Shown here: in pieces, positions 12,959 to 23,700 of the stretch
Layout: each line of letters begins with the position of its first letter
Numbering within the stretch: the first letter of the stretch is position 1
DNA from: Phascolomyces articulosus
Taxonomy: Eukaryota; Mucoromycota; Mucoromycetes; Mucorales; Lichtheimiaceae
Assembly: GCA_025677815.1 (NCBI GenBank)
Contig: JAIXMP010000041.1
Location: forward strand, 124,001-188,000
DNA: 64,000 nt
Reading direction: 5' to 3'
Made by a program: the position numbers and the translations under genes
Notes under the pieces: generated by a model
Told to the model about the DNA's origin: nothing
The model's input: the letters and a program-made list of their open reading frames with translations, nothing else
The model's database searches: none

Positions 12959-14957
12959 ATGCTCAAAAATTACTTTATATCTTTAAAGGATCCAAATGAA
13001 TGGGATCTTCAAGCTGTTTTGGGGAGTCTTGAGCGTGCTAAACCAACTGACTCACACCGTACCCATCTCAAGACCTTGAAAACACTTTTACAAGAAGCTG
13101 CCAGGACTGGTAATAAACTCTAGAAACCCGCAGCAAATGAAATTCTTGCAGATTGGGATGTAAGCTAATGGTTTCTTGAAAACGTTTCTTTACCAAATTA
13201 TTTATATAAACCACTTATTTTTTGAATCGTTATTTTTTTCTTAGAATGAATGCAATCGTTTGACATTGCCAAGAAATAAAGCAACGGAGAATGTCAATAG
13301 TACCAGTCGTGACAATAACAATTCTCATCAAAATCATGGGGCACAGCACAACATCTTTCATGTGACAGGTAGAGAGGTTACACTCAACGTAAACAATAAT
13401 TCAACAGTCGGGCAATTACCATCAGGAGCAGAAGAAGAATCCCATGACACCCAAAGTAGCTGGAGATCAGCCGATCCACACCCAAAGCGACTTTTACTTC
13501 ACATGTACCCTTCCGATTCATATAATCTTGACAACAACATTGAAAGCAGCCACCAAGTACCCGATATAGATCTCTCAGAAGTATATCAACATTATCGTGC
13601 TACTAGTATCCGCGGCGCCCAAAATCGAGAGAAACTGAACGATGCTCGCATTTTGTAAGTAGCACTAGATGGGAGTAATAGACGGATTTATAAGAGGTTC
13701 ACTGAGGATAAACAGAGATTAGCAATATACTGATTATAAACTATCCTGTAGATCGCTCAGTTATGTGTTTCTTATTTCTAAAAATGAACGGTGCCTGTTA
13801 TCACAGATCCAAGATCAACAAGCCGTGGTAAAATCTTTTCCAGTTGGCGATCTTCTGGAACGTCTTGATATGAGTTTTGTACAAGGTTGTGCAATGATTG
13901 CACGTCTCTATGATAATGGTGATTGTGATAATATCAACTCACAAACCGTCATTGATGCAATCACAAAATCAACCCAAGAAACACATTTGACCGGTATGAA
14001 GATACTTGTTGCAATCACCGATGAAATAAATCATTGGGATATTACATCAGAACTCCGTGAAGACGACCTTATCCGAAAACGTCTCGATTGTTTCATCAAA
14101 CCCACCTTTGGAAATATTAAAAATACAAAATCCAGCTGGTAAATATAAATAGGGTCAAATTGGTGTTACTGTTTTTTTTTTGAAGGTTTATTTGTATATG
14201 ATGAAAATAACATATTGTTTTGTAATTATAGGTCCACCTTCACCCTTACACCATCTGCACGATCAAACAACTATCAAACATTCCGACCTGATTATGTACT
14301 CTACAATTCCGGCATTTCCTCTCGAGAAAAATTTGAATTCATCGTCATAGAAGTAAAAGCAAAAGGCAAAAACAAAGATGAATCGGACATGGTCCGTCTT
14401 GGAAAGGAATTAAAAATAATGGCCGATAAGCTGGTTCGAGCCGGTGTCCATAATCCCACCCCAATTGGAATGATTGTGAAAGGTATGTGTACTACAACTG
14501 TCAATTATGATGGGGGTACGGGGAGAATAAAAATACAAGTACGTGCTGTATAATAACCCGATTTTCTGTTTTTTGACCAGAAACAAAATTACAAATTTTT
14601 AAAATGGTTTTGGATGGACCGGGGGCCTATGTCATGGTGGAGATGTGCTCGTTGAATTTATTGAGAACTCCTGCCGACATTCCTTTAGTACCTGTATTAG
14701 TTGAAAGATTCACCCAAGTGAAGGTAAACTTGATATTATCAGCATATATGTATAAATATAAATTCAAATCTAACAACACATGTTTCTAATAGCGTATAGT
14801 CGAACAAATGGTATCAAACTTATACGATGCAAGCAATTGTGAGAATACCAGGAACGGCCAACTAGACTGGTTGCGAGATACTTGCAAAACACCAATCATC
14901 CAAGAACCATCTGTCCCGAAATCAAAAAAGTCAAAAAGAAGAAAATCAAGCAAATAA
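12959..14957 (+). pseudogene. PD-(D/E)XK nuclease-like protein, nearly intact copy with one internal TAG
   Basis: Six exons join in phase: 12959..13159, 13245..13654, 13752..14138, 14232..14482, 14581..14723 and 14793..14957, for 518 codons plus TAA. Codon 55 (13121-13123) is TAG; a paralogous fragment at ~8220 has Gln there, so the ancestral codon was probably CAG or CAA. Everything else is open. Residues ~351-375 read RPDYVL ... EFIVIEVKA, with D353, E373 and K375 spaced as in PD-(D/E)XK nuclease cores, preceded by helical DLLERLDMSF...AMIARLYDN. The C-terminus is Lys/Arg/Ser-rich, possibly a nuclear localisation signal. At least five broken paralogues lie in the window. Substrate and role are unknown. 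It may be a recent pseudogene, a read-through gene, or start downstream of codon 55. Confidence 0.7.
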
Positions 14958-15162
14958 GAATATCAATAGCCCATATTTTTGTATATATATTATCTTTTTA
15001 TTGATTCTCGTTGTAAATACCATTGAAAACATAAAATAATCATGTATATATTTGTATATATATATGTAATCATATATCTGCTTCCTATAAAGTTATCCTT
15101 TGAATGGTCGCATTTTCTTTCAAAATGCAGTACCAATATGATTGTATTTTTGCTGCTGCGTA

Positions 15163-15667
15163 CAGTGGTCCCCCACCTTTTGCAACAGCGGTGGCTCCAT
15201 TTTGGTGCAGAAATTGATTAATTGCAAAAACCAAGGTATCCAGTATCTGTCATGTGTTGTACTATACTTACAATGAAAATAGTTGAGTTATATAAGACGC
15301 ATTTAAATAGAATTCATCTTTTTTAATTTTTATATTTCATTTTCTATATTTTATCAATTATATTTTTTTATTATGATGAAGTCATTTAACAAGTTAACAG
15401 CAGAACAGGAGGATAAGATTTGGGATGAGTACTTGAGTCAACGAGCAAAGAATATATCGAAAAGTAGATAAAGGGCTTCTTGATAACAAATGAGATTACC
15501 TCATTAAGCTGTAACAGGTGTGATTTCACCCATTCTTTACAGAATAAGAGGTGAATTTACATCCAATAAGATGCAACACTTGTAAACAATGATGCAAATT
15601 TTATACGTATTTATGGTAATTCTCACTAAATTGGTGCAGAAATCGTGCAAAAAGTGGGGGACCACTG
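15163..15667. mobile_element. TA-flanked inverted-repeat element (CAGTGGTCCCCCAC ends)
   Basis: 505 bp bounded by inverted ends that match over about 22 bp with one mismatch (left CAGTGGTCCCCCACCTTTTG; the right end complements it with T for C at position 15). TA lies outside each end, as for Tc1/mariner/pogo-type elements. Inside, 15373-15471 (+) encodes MMKSFNKLTAEQEDKIWDEY and then stops after 32 codons; this resembles a transposase N-terminal helix-turn-helix start. It is probably an internally deleted derivative. Left flank is PD-(D/E)XK gene 3' sequence, right flank is exon 3 of another copy. Confidence 0.8.
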
Positions 15668-16446
15668 TAAAATCTTTCCCAACCGGCGATCTTCTGGAAC
15701 GTCTTGCTATGAGTTTTGCTCTAGATTGTGCTATAATCACATGTCTCCATGAGGATGGCGACCATAATAATACCAACTCACAAGTCGCCACAGAGCCCAA
15801 TCAAAAAATCAAATCAAGAAGCATATTTGATTGGGATGGAAAATCCTTATTCCTATCACCAATGACATTAACCATTGGGATATTGCATCAAAACTTTGCG
15901 TAGACGACCTGATCCGAAAGTGTCTCGATTTCTTCATCAAATCCACCTTTGGAAATATTAAAAATACAAAGTCCAGTTGGTAAGTATAGAGATAAAATCG
16001 AAGTAGTATTACTATTATTTTTTGAAAGTGTTTTTATATGCATAGAATGAAAATAACGCATTATTTTGCAATTATTATAGGTCTACCTAAATCCTCATGT
16101 CGTCCAACCACTCAAGCATATATCAAACAGTTTAATCCAGTGTTTGTATTCTATGTACCATTCCATCATAACAAAGATGGATCGGATTTGGTCCGTCTTA
16201 GAAAGGAATTCAAAATTATTCGTGATAACCTATATTGAGCTGGTATCCATAATCCTACCCCCAACCAGAATCATTGCAAAAGGCGTGTGTACTATGGTCA
16301 ATTATGGTGGGAGGGGTACGGGGAGTGAAAACAAAAATACAAGTACGTTCCGCATAATAACACAATTTTCTTCTGTTTGTTAACCAGAAACTAATTTACA
16401 ATTTTTCAAAATGGTTCCGGATGGTGATAGCATATTATCGAACACA
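15668..16446 (+). pseudogene. PD-(D/E)XK-like family, decayed internal copy E
   Basis: Begins inside exon 3 (VKSFPTGDLLERLAMSF), keeps the exon 3/4 splice sites (donor TTG-GTAAGT near 15979; acceptor ATTATAG near 16080), and continues with DGSDLVRLRKEFKII and HNPTP to an exon-5-like start near 16388. The EFIVIEVKA catalytic stretch is deleted, and frameshifts and stops break it elsewhere. Both ends are cut by inverted-repeat elements (15163-15667 and from 16447). Confidence 0.75.
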
Positions 16447-16885
16447 CAGTCAACCCCCGCTTGTTCCACTCCCGCTGTACGCAGATTCTACGTTAATGCA
16501 AAATTGTTTTTGGAATTGTCACAAACACATAAGAAAAACTGCAATTTGCAATTGCAGCACCCATCTGATCAAGTTCCCGTTTATCGAGGTAAAATAGCCT
16601 CGAATGTGCAACAAAAACCAGTACCAGATCCTTATCTCAACATTTATTGAGGTGTAATGTATATTCAAGCTAAATATTCGATATATGAAGCTCTAACTAT
16701 ATAAAAACACATGGTCCTTTATATAATTTTTGGTTTTTCCACATCATCATTGTTATTTACGATTATTTCCGTCTTTCGTCTTAATGTTGTAATTTAACAT
16801 GGGTATTGTATAATTTCAGTTGAGATTTCGATAATTATGCTATATGGCTATACTCTCGAATGCTTCAAAGCCTTACGTAATGCAG
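16447..16885 (+). mobile_element. Partial CAGTCAACCC inverted-repeat element
   Basis: Starts with CAGTCAACCCCCGCTTG and runs parallel to the complete element at 29266-29729 as far as the segment TATGGCTATACTCTCGAA, after which similarity and the right terminus are lost. The left flank is exon 5 of PD-(D/E)XK copy E. The inner ~100 bp after the terminus instead match the copy at ~57880-57985. Confidence 0.7.
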
Positions 16886-19800
16886 CCTCCTTTCTATCTA
16901 TATGCCCCATCCATTCTTTTTTTGTATATGTTCTTTTTTTCATATATTCTATTATTATTATTTTTTTTGTACCGCATCTTCATCTTCTCCAACTGTAAAT
17001 CCACCTACTACTATGTCTATATTTTTTCTTTTAAATTACGTAGGAAAATGAGTAAAGAAACTACAGCAACTCCACTACTACCAAGGCTTCTTATTTTCGT
17101 TGTATACAAATAGTCACTCTTCCATTTTACAAATATAAAGTAAATTAGTTTATCATTTTTCAGTTTTTTACTCATCAAATATGTATCAACATTATATGGG
17201 ATGGCATCAAAGTTAATAAATCATTTTCATCGGTTATGGTAAGTGACAGTGAAAAAGAAAAATAGAGAGCAATTTCATGAATCTTTCTAAAAATTCATCA
17301 ACCCGGTGGAAAATATATCGGTTCTATACCAGTAATCAAGTCTGGTAAATTCATGTTTCATCATCATCAACATTGTCCATAAAAAATTATCTTCCTCTGA
17401 ATAAACCGGTCATCATCATCACATCAAACGTTTCTAATAATGCATAATTACTTTAAGAGGCGAAGCCCCAACCGGGGAAAGATAAGTGTCTACCTCAAAA
17501 CCTAAGCTTATAGATATTTTTATACAGTAAAGAAAAGAAAAATATATATGCTGCGTAGTAATTCTTCACTTATTCTAGACTCTAGATAATATGAAAACCC
17601 CTTTGAACTTGTGACGTAATATCATTTACATTTTGACAATAGCAACAACAATACGGTTCTACTGCCGGATGTAATGTTCAGTTTAATTATAACTAATGAC
17701 ATTTATTATATTCTAAAGGAGTAGCATGTGTGATAGTAGTGTCCTCCCTTTTTTTACTCGAGAAAGATATAGCAGCAGAGTTGATTTATATTAGAACTAC
17801 CAGAAAAATAGATTTGTTGTCATGTAGTAGTAGAATCTACATATTTATCTATTGTCACTGTGGACGACACATATCATTTGAGTGTCAGTCTATCGGTTTT
17901 TTATTCACATTACGCCATAATACAAAGGTCCCTTTTCATTTTGCTTTCTAATAGCTGAATGAACATATCCATTGTTTGTATCTAAAAGTCTAACATAAAA
18001 TAGCAAAGACTCATTATGTTCTTTATTGAACTGATTTTGTTATTGGGTTTAAATAATGGACATAATTATAATGGTCCATTTTCAGTGTTTTGACAAAACT
18101 GCAGTTAAAAAGTATAAAAAGCCTTGAGTAGTGTAATCCTTAGTTTTAAGATAGGACTTCGGTGGATTACAGGTAATAGGTAGTTTAATATAGTGAGCAC
18201 CAGTAGTAATTAACGTTGTTGCCCTGATATTTGGTTTGGTGGTAATTTAGTGGTGATGAAAGTGTGAACGCAATATGTGTTGCTTGTAAGATAGATAATA
18301 ATTTATGATATGATAATTGAGTGTAAACACCAAAATGTGTTAATCAGTTATATTTAATGATATTGAGTAACAGGGCTTTTGGTGAGCAACACGATGTTAC
18401 TAATAAGATTTGCTTCTTATAATTACAATTCTTATAGCAACTAAAGTTTTTATATATCAGTTCATGATATTTAGTGAGCACCAGTAATATTAACGTATAT
18501 TACACCGATTAAAGCAACAGATATCAATACTAATGTTTTAAGCAAGTATCTGTTTATATGTGATTATACAGCTATATTAGCGTGGATTCTTTAGGCCACA
18601 GTAAAATATATAACACGAATAATATATGTTATATAATTGAATTATCGTTTGAAGTATAAAAATTGTATAACAAGTGAAGCTTGGATTAGCAGTTCTTGTT
18701 ATTACAAAAGAGTAACTTGTGTAGTATGTTACTATATGATATAATCCTTGATATAATGTCTTGAATTCAATGATAATAGTCAAAGTCAGGTATGTTACTT
18801 CCGACTGGTAATGATAATAGAATAAGGATCAGGAATGTTACGTCTGTCCTATATTGAAATGTTAAGCTTTCTTTAAGCTACAGTAAAATTAAAACAAGCC
18901 AGTTCGGTCTTGAGTGAATCAATACTCTTAAAATTTATGTATATGATAAAGAGAAGTATAATTGATTGATTTTATTTCAGTTACAAAATTGTGGGGTATT
19001 TATATGTTTTCCAATAATTAAATATTTCTATCCTAAGTAACAACATGTGAGGATACTGCGGTTGCTACGAGATACTGTGGTAATAAATGAATATCCAATA
19101 ATAATATAATGTGTTGAATAAGTGATAATTATATTTATAAATATGTTGCTGCGGTTTGTATGTATCTCTTGTTAATTGGAAGATACCAAAAGGTAAGATA
19201 ATCCGATATTATCGCAGTAACAGTATTTATATATAGATTTGTTTCGTAGTAATAATGGTAATAACTGCGGTTCTTTCTGGGGGGTTACAACGTATACTAC
19301 AACAATATGTTTAATAAAATGGTCTTCAATAATTGTAGAAATTAGTGAATTGATTGGATCAAGTGGTTAGATAAAATAAGGCTTTTTAATAAGCAATTGG
19401 ATGGATATGAATTGTATCAAGAATATAAAATAAATATGATTATTCAATATTTGAGTGATTGAGGGATAAGAGTGTTAATTTATTCTTTTAGTAAAATGTT
19501 CGATAATTATTTATTTCAGTTCAAAATCCTGGCCTTTTATACTTTTTCCAAAGCAGCGCAGCAACCAATTATTCTTGGCAGAAGACAACTTGGCGAGGAA
19601 TAATATCCAATTGTAATGCATATATAAATGGGACAGAAAGTTATTGGTTGCCCAAGGTCCTTGGTAATAGAGAATAATGTCGAAAGTGATGGAATAAACA
19701 AGAAGGTCGAGTAGGACCAAGAAGTAGCATCATTCCACAATTAAAAATCTCAATATTGGATATCAAGGTCAGATTCAGGAACAATATGCTGGTTAAACAA

Positions 19801-20032
19801 TTATGGACGGATGCATGATCAATAAGTTGGTTGCGCGAGTGGAAAAAAAGGCCTTTGACTTTATAGATTTCACTGCTATTTCTAATATAAATAATGATAA
19901 ACATAAAAAGGTACTAATGATAAAAATAAAAGGGTACTAATGATAAAAATAAAAGGGTACTAATGATAAAAATAAAAGGGTACTAATGATAATAATATAA
20001 CTGATATAAATAATAATAATGATAATATAGAA
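16886..20032. other. Gene-free AT-rich stretch with degenerate repeats
   Basis: No gene was recognised. Motifs recur in degenerate form: GTGAGCACCAGTA near 18196 and 18476, TTCTTTA-GCNACAGTAAAAT near 18588 and 18870, and CTGCGGTT near 19056, 19149 and 19266. An inverted CCCC/GGGG motif with GCGAAGC lies at ~17460-17485. At 19908-19990 there are about 3.5 copies of a 23-bp unit (GTACTAATGATAAAAATAAA plus 3 bp). This is probably old non-coding mobile-element DNA. Confidence 0.5.
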
Positions 20033-20102
20033 CTAGGAGACCTACGGCCTCCGTCGCAAAGGGGGCTTGCCCCCTTTGACCCCCCTTCACTTGTCGTTTA
20101 AG

Positions 20103-20265
20103 GCTGGATAATAGTTTTGTGAACTCAATGCTGTATAATTGTTTTGGGGATTCAAGGCTGGATAATAGTTTTGTGAACTCAATGCTGTATAATTGTTTTG
20201 GGGATTCAAGGCTGGATAATAGTTTTGTGAACTCAATGCTGTATAATTGTTTTGGGGATTCAATG
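20103..20265 (+). repeat. Three 54-bp tandem repeats near the Helitron 3' end
   Basis: Three near-identical 54-bp units (each starting AAGGCTGGATAATAGTTTTG), followed by a diverged partial unit to about 20290. It happens to be open on the plus strand but is simple repeat DNA. Confidence 0.9.
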
Positions 20266-20318
20266 TTGTATATATGTTTTGGGAATACAGTGATATATAT
20301 TTATTGAAAAAAAAAGAC

Positions 20319-20341
20319 GAAAATTAGCTTCGCGAATTTTC
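20319..20341. other. Hairpin with GCTTCGC loop
   Basis: Perfect 7-bp stem GAAAATT / AATTTTC around the loop AGCTTCGCG, within the Helitron 3' region. Confidence 0.7.
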
Positions 20342-20386
20342 TTCACTTTTCATTTTAATTGGTCATATTAGACTTTAAAGTTAACT

Positions 20387-20435
20387 GGAAAAAAATGGAA
20401 ACAACCCGCTTCGCAAGTTGTTTCCATTTTTTTCC
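20387..20435. other. Long hairpin with GCTTCGC loop
   Basis: Perfect 19-bp inverted repeat (20387-20405 and 20417-20435, starting GGAAAAAAATGG) around an 11-nt loop CCGCTTCGCAA. It shares the GCTTCGC loop core with the hairpin at 20319. It could end transcription of the minus-strand RepHel gene or serve the element's 3' end. Confidence 0.75.
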
Positions 20436-20748
20436 CTTTTGCTTTTCCTTTTTTGATATCCTAAACATTATCTCTGAAGCTTATTATTCACCCTAAACCC
20501 TATATCTTTGAAAAAAAAGTAATAATGAGTTAGTCTATGGTAGTTATATTGAATAAAAAAAATAAGTGAAGAGTAAAAGAAAAAGAGGATATAACAGTCA
20601 TAGATACATGAGTAATACAATAATTGTGAGTGTTGTGATTTGTAAAAGTGATAACGATATATGAAGAGAAGTTTGAAAGAAGCAAGATGCTATAACAGTA
20701 ATAAATATTTGTGTTGGTGGAAGAAGAGATTATGATAAAAACCATGAG

Positions 20749-23700
20749 TTACAAAAGTACTTCATTATATACAACATTTCGTGTATAGCATCCAGCTTGC
20801 CCTTCAATTGTAAAATGGTCACGGTCAATGGTAATAAAGATGGATGATGGAGTACGAACTCTTGATAGGGCAACATACAGTAATCCGTGTGTAAATGGAT
20901 GCTCTGGCAGATATAATCCAACACAATCAAATGTTTGACCTTAAGACTTATTTATGGTCATACTAAATGCCAGCTGAACAGGAAACTGTGTTCTCTTGAA
21001 TTCAATCGGGCATTGGGATGTTGTTGAGGTTAGTGTGACACGTGGTATTAACACAATTTCACCAATATTGTTCCCTGTTGCGATTTCAGCTTCAATAACA
21101 AACTGCTGGAATGAACGGCAAATAAGCCGAGTTCCATTACAGAGTCCATGTGCAGTATTTAAATTGCGTAAAAGCATAATTGGAGAACCAACCTTGAGTT
21201 TCAGATGATGTGGTGGCAATGAAGATGGATTCAAAGAATTTAACAATTCTGCTGGATATGCAATTCGATCTTCTTCACTATCAACAGAATCTGCACTTTT
21301 AAACTCTTGTACTTCTCCAGGAAACTTTTCAAGAATGATATCATTCAGTTCTGCAACATCTTTGTTTTTTGGTGTTAAAATGGCACGCCCAATTAGATAC
21401 TCACTGGTAGGAGTGCTTTCAAAAGTACCATATACTGAATCAATGAGAGTAAAAGTATTGAATCCAGGCAACAACATGCTATCATCAATTTTGACCATAT
21501 CATCGGTGCCTGGTGCTTTTCTTTCTGTATTATTGCCTATACGAAGTAGGTAATCAGAAAATCCTTGCAATATAGAAGCATTGTGATTATCAGTGGATTG
21601 TTGGACACGCATATTAGTTTGCAAACGATGAACAGTGATATGCTGCCATAAAGATGATTGATTGATAGCTTGTTGAACTATCTGTGATCTTGAAGCATTG
21701 GGAATAACAGGAAGAACCTTAATAAACATGTAAATTAGTCTACGAACAAAACAAAACTACTATTGTATCAATCTAAAGCATTTTTCTACTGAATATAGAT
21801 AGCTTGAAACTAAACCCTTATATGTAATCCTACATATTACTATACCCTACCTGTCTAAAATCGCCACCAAATACAATAACTTTTCCACCAAAAGGAACAT
21901 TTTCAAGCACTGGGTCATCCAATTTAAGGAGGTCTTGCAAACTACAATTAACAGTTTCGAGAACATTTCGACTAATCATTGATGCTTCATCCCAAATAAT
22001 AAGACGTGCCATTCGGAGTAATTTGGCTGTAGCAGATCGAGGGGTGAAACCACAGTAGGTGAGCTGATCAACATCAAGAGGTATTCGAAAAGTTGAATGA
22101 GCTGTGCGGCCGCCGTTTAACAGTAATGAAGCTGTACCACTTGAGGCTACAGCAAGCGCAATATGGTCTTGGCGTCTAACATGATCCAGAAGTGCATTAA
22201 AAAGATATGTTTTTCCTGTACCTCCAGGACCATCAACAAAGAAAAGTTTTCTTTCGTTTTGTGGGTCATCAATTGCACGACATACAGCATCAAAAATTGT
22301 TTGTTGGTCATCATTAAACTGAGAAGCTCTTAATGGCTGAAGAGCAAGTTGTGCTGCAATCTGACGCTGTTCTCGTATGATAAACGGCTCATGGTTATCA
22401 ATGGTTGCAAGCTGTTGGTTACGTGTATTTTCTGGAAGTACAAAATTATCAAACTCTGTCAATGATCGTGATAGTGCTGCCAGAAGATCTTCTATTTCGA
22501 GAAGAGCTAAACCATATATATGATCTGTAGGTACCATTTCATCATTATTGTTTTCAGTCCTTGCAGCATAAATAAAATCTTCTGCTAGATCATCTCGATG
22601 CTGTAACCAAAGTCATATGGATCTTCAGGATTACAAAAGGCCAAAATTGTAGCAAATAATTGTCGAAGTGCTTGAGGAAGGCGGTAAGTAGCAGCTTGAT
22701 TGAGACAATCATGCCATTCCTCTTGTCCTGTCAAAAGTCCACGTCTTCGAGCTGCTGCCTGAAAAGTAGGTAAAATATTACCATCAACGGTTCGTAGATC
22801 CTCAAAACTTTGCACCAGGAACATGATATAACAATAGTCGAAGGTGAAATTTTTCGACATCCCAAGGAGAAACAGCAAAAATTCTGCCTATAGTGGCACC
22901 ATGACCTCGTTCTCGAACTTTCCAATGACGTGTTGCTTTAACAAATACATACTCTTCAGGGAAATTTGGATAAAGAATTGCTTGAGCATTTTGATCTTCA
23001 GCATTAATTGTGAACCATGCAGTCAATGTTGTTTCATGTGCAGACTGGCTACTTCGGCGGGATCATCATTCTCAGCAAAGTGAACTATTTGTTCATTTGG
23101 CAAATGGATAGCTAATCGTTGATGTGAAGGGAACTCTTTATATAAAGAAAACCTGAATAACCGCCAACACCCTTCAGCTGCTGAAACATAACGTGCATCC
23201 AGATAGGTAAGAATTTCATCATAGGCTCCTGAGAATTGGTGGTGTCATTCATTGCACGTTGTTGCGATACAATTGCTGAAGCACGGTCATGGCCCTTATA
23301 AACATACTTATAAACATACTTTATGGATTTTATGGATGAACATATTTCCACATTTATATGGGCGTCATACTTGGTGCAAAGATATAAGTTATGAGGCACA
23401 ACCAACGATTGTCAAGTCGAATATTGTTTCTTTCTACATAGTCCCGTTGTTTCTCCTAGGTATGTTGGATAGCCTCTTCATTCAAATTCGTTTCGTCTGC
23501 AAATCGCTTTGGAAATCTCTTTTTACATGCACCGTTTTCCATGCAAGGAGAATTAGGTCTAAGAAGGCCACATGGACCATGCATCATAAATCGTTCAACT
23601 GTTGCACGTGCTGAAGGATATAATACTGGATCAGGTAGTTCTGCTGATATTATTTTATCACATTCTTCTGTTGTAGATGGTTTATCGTCAGATGAAAGAA

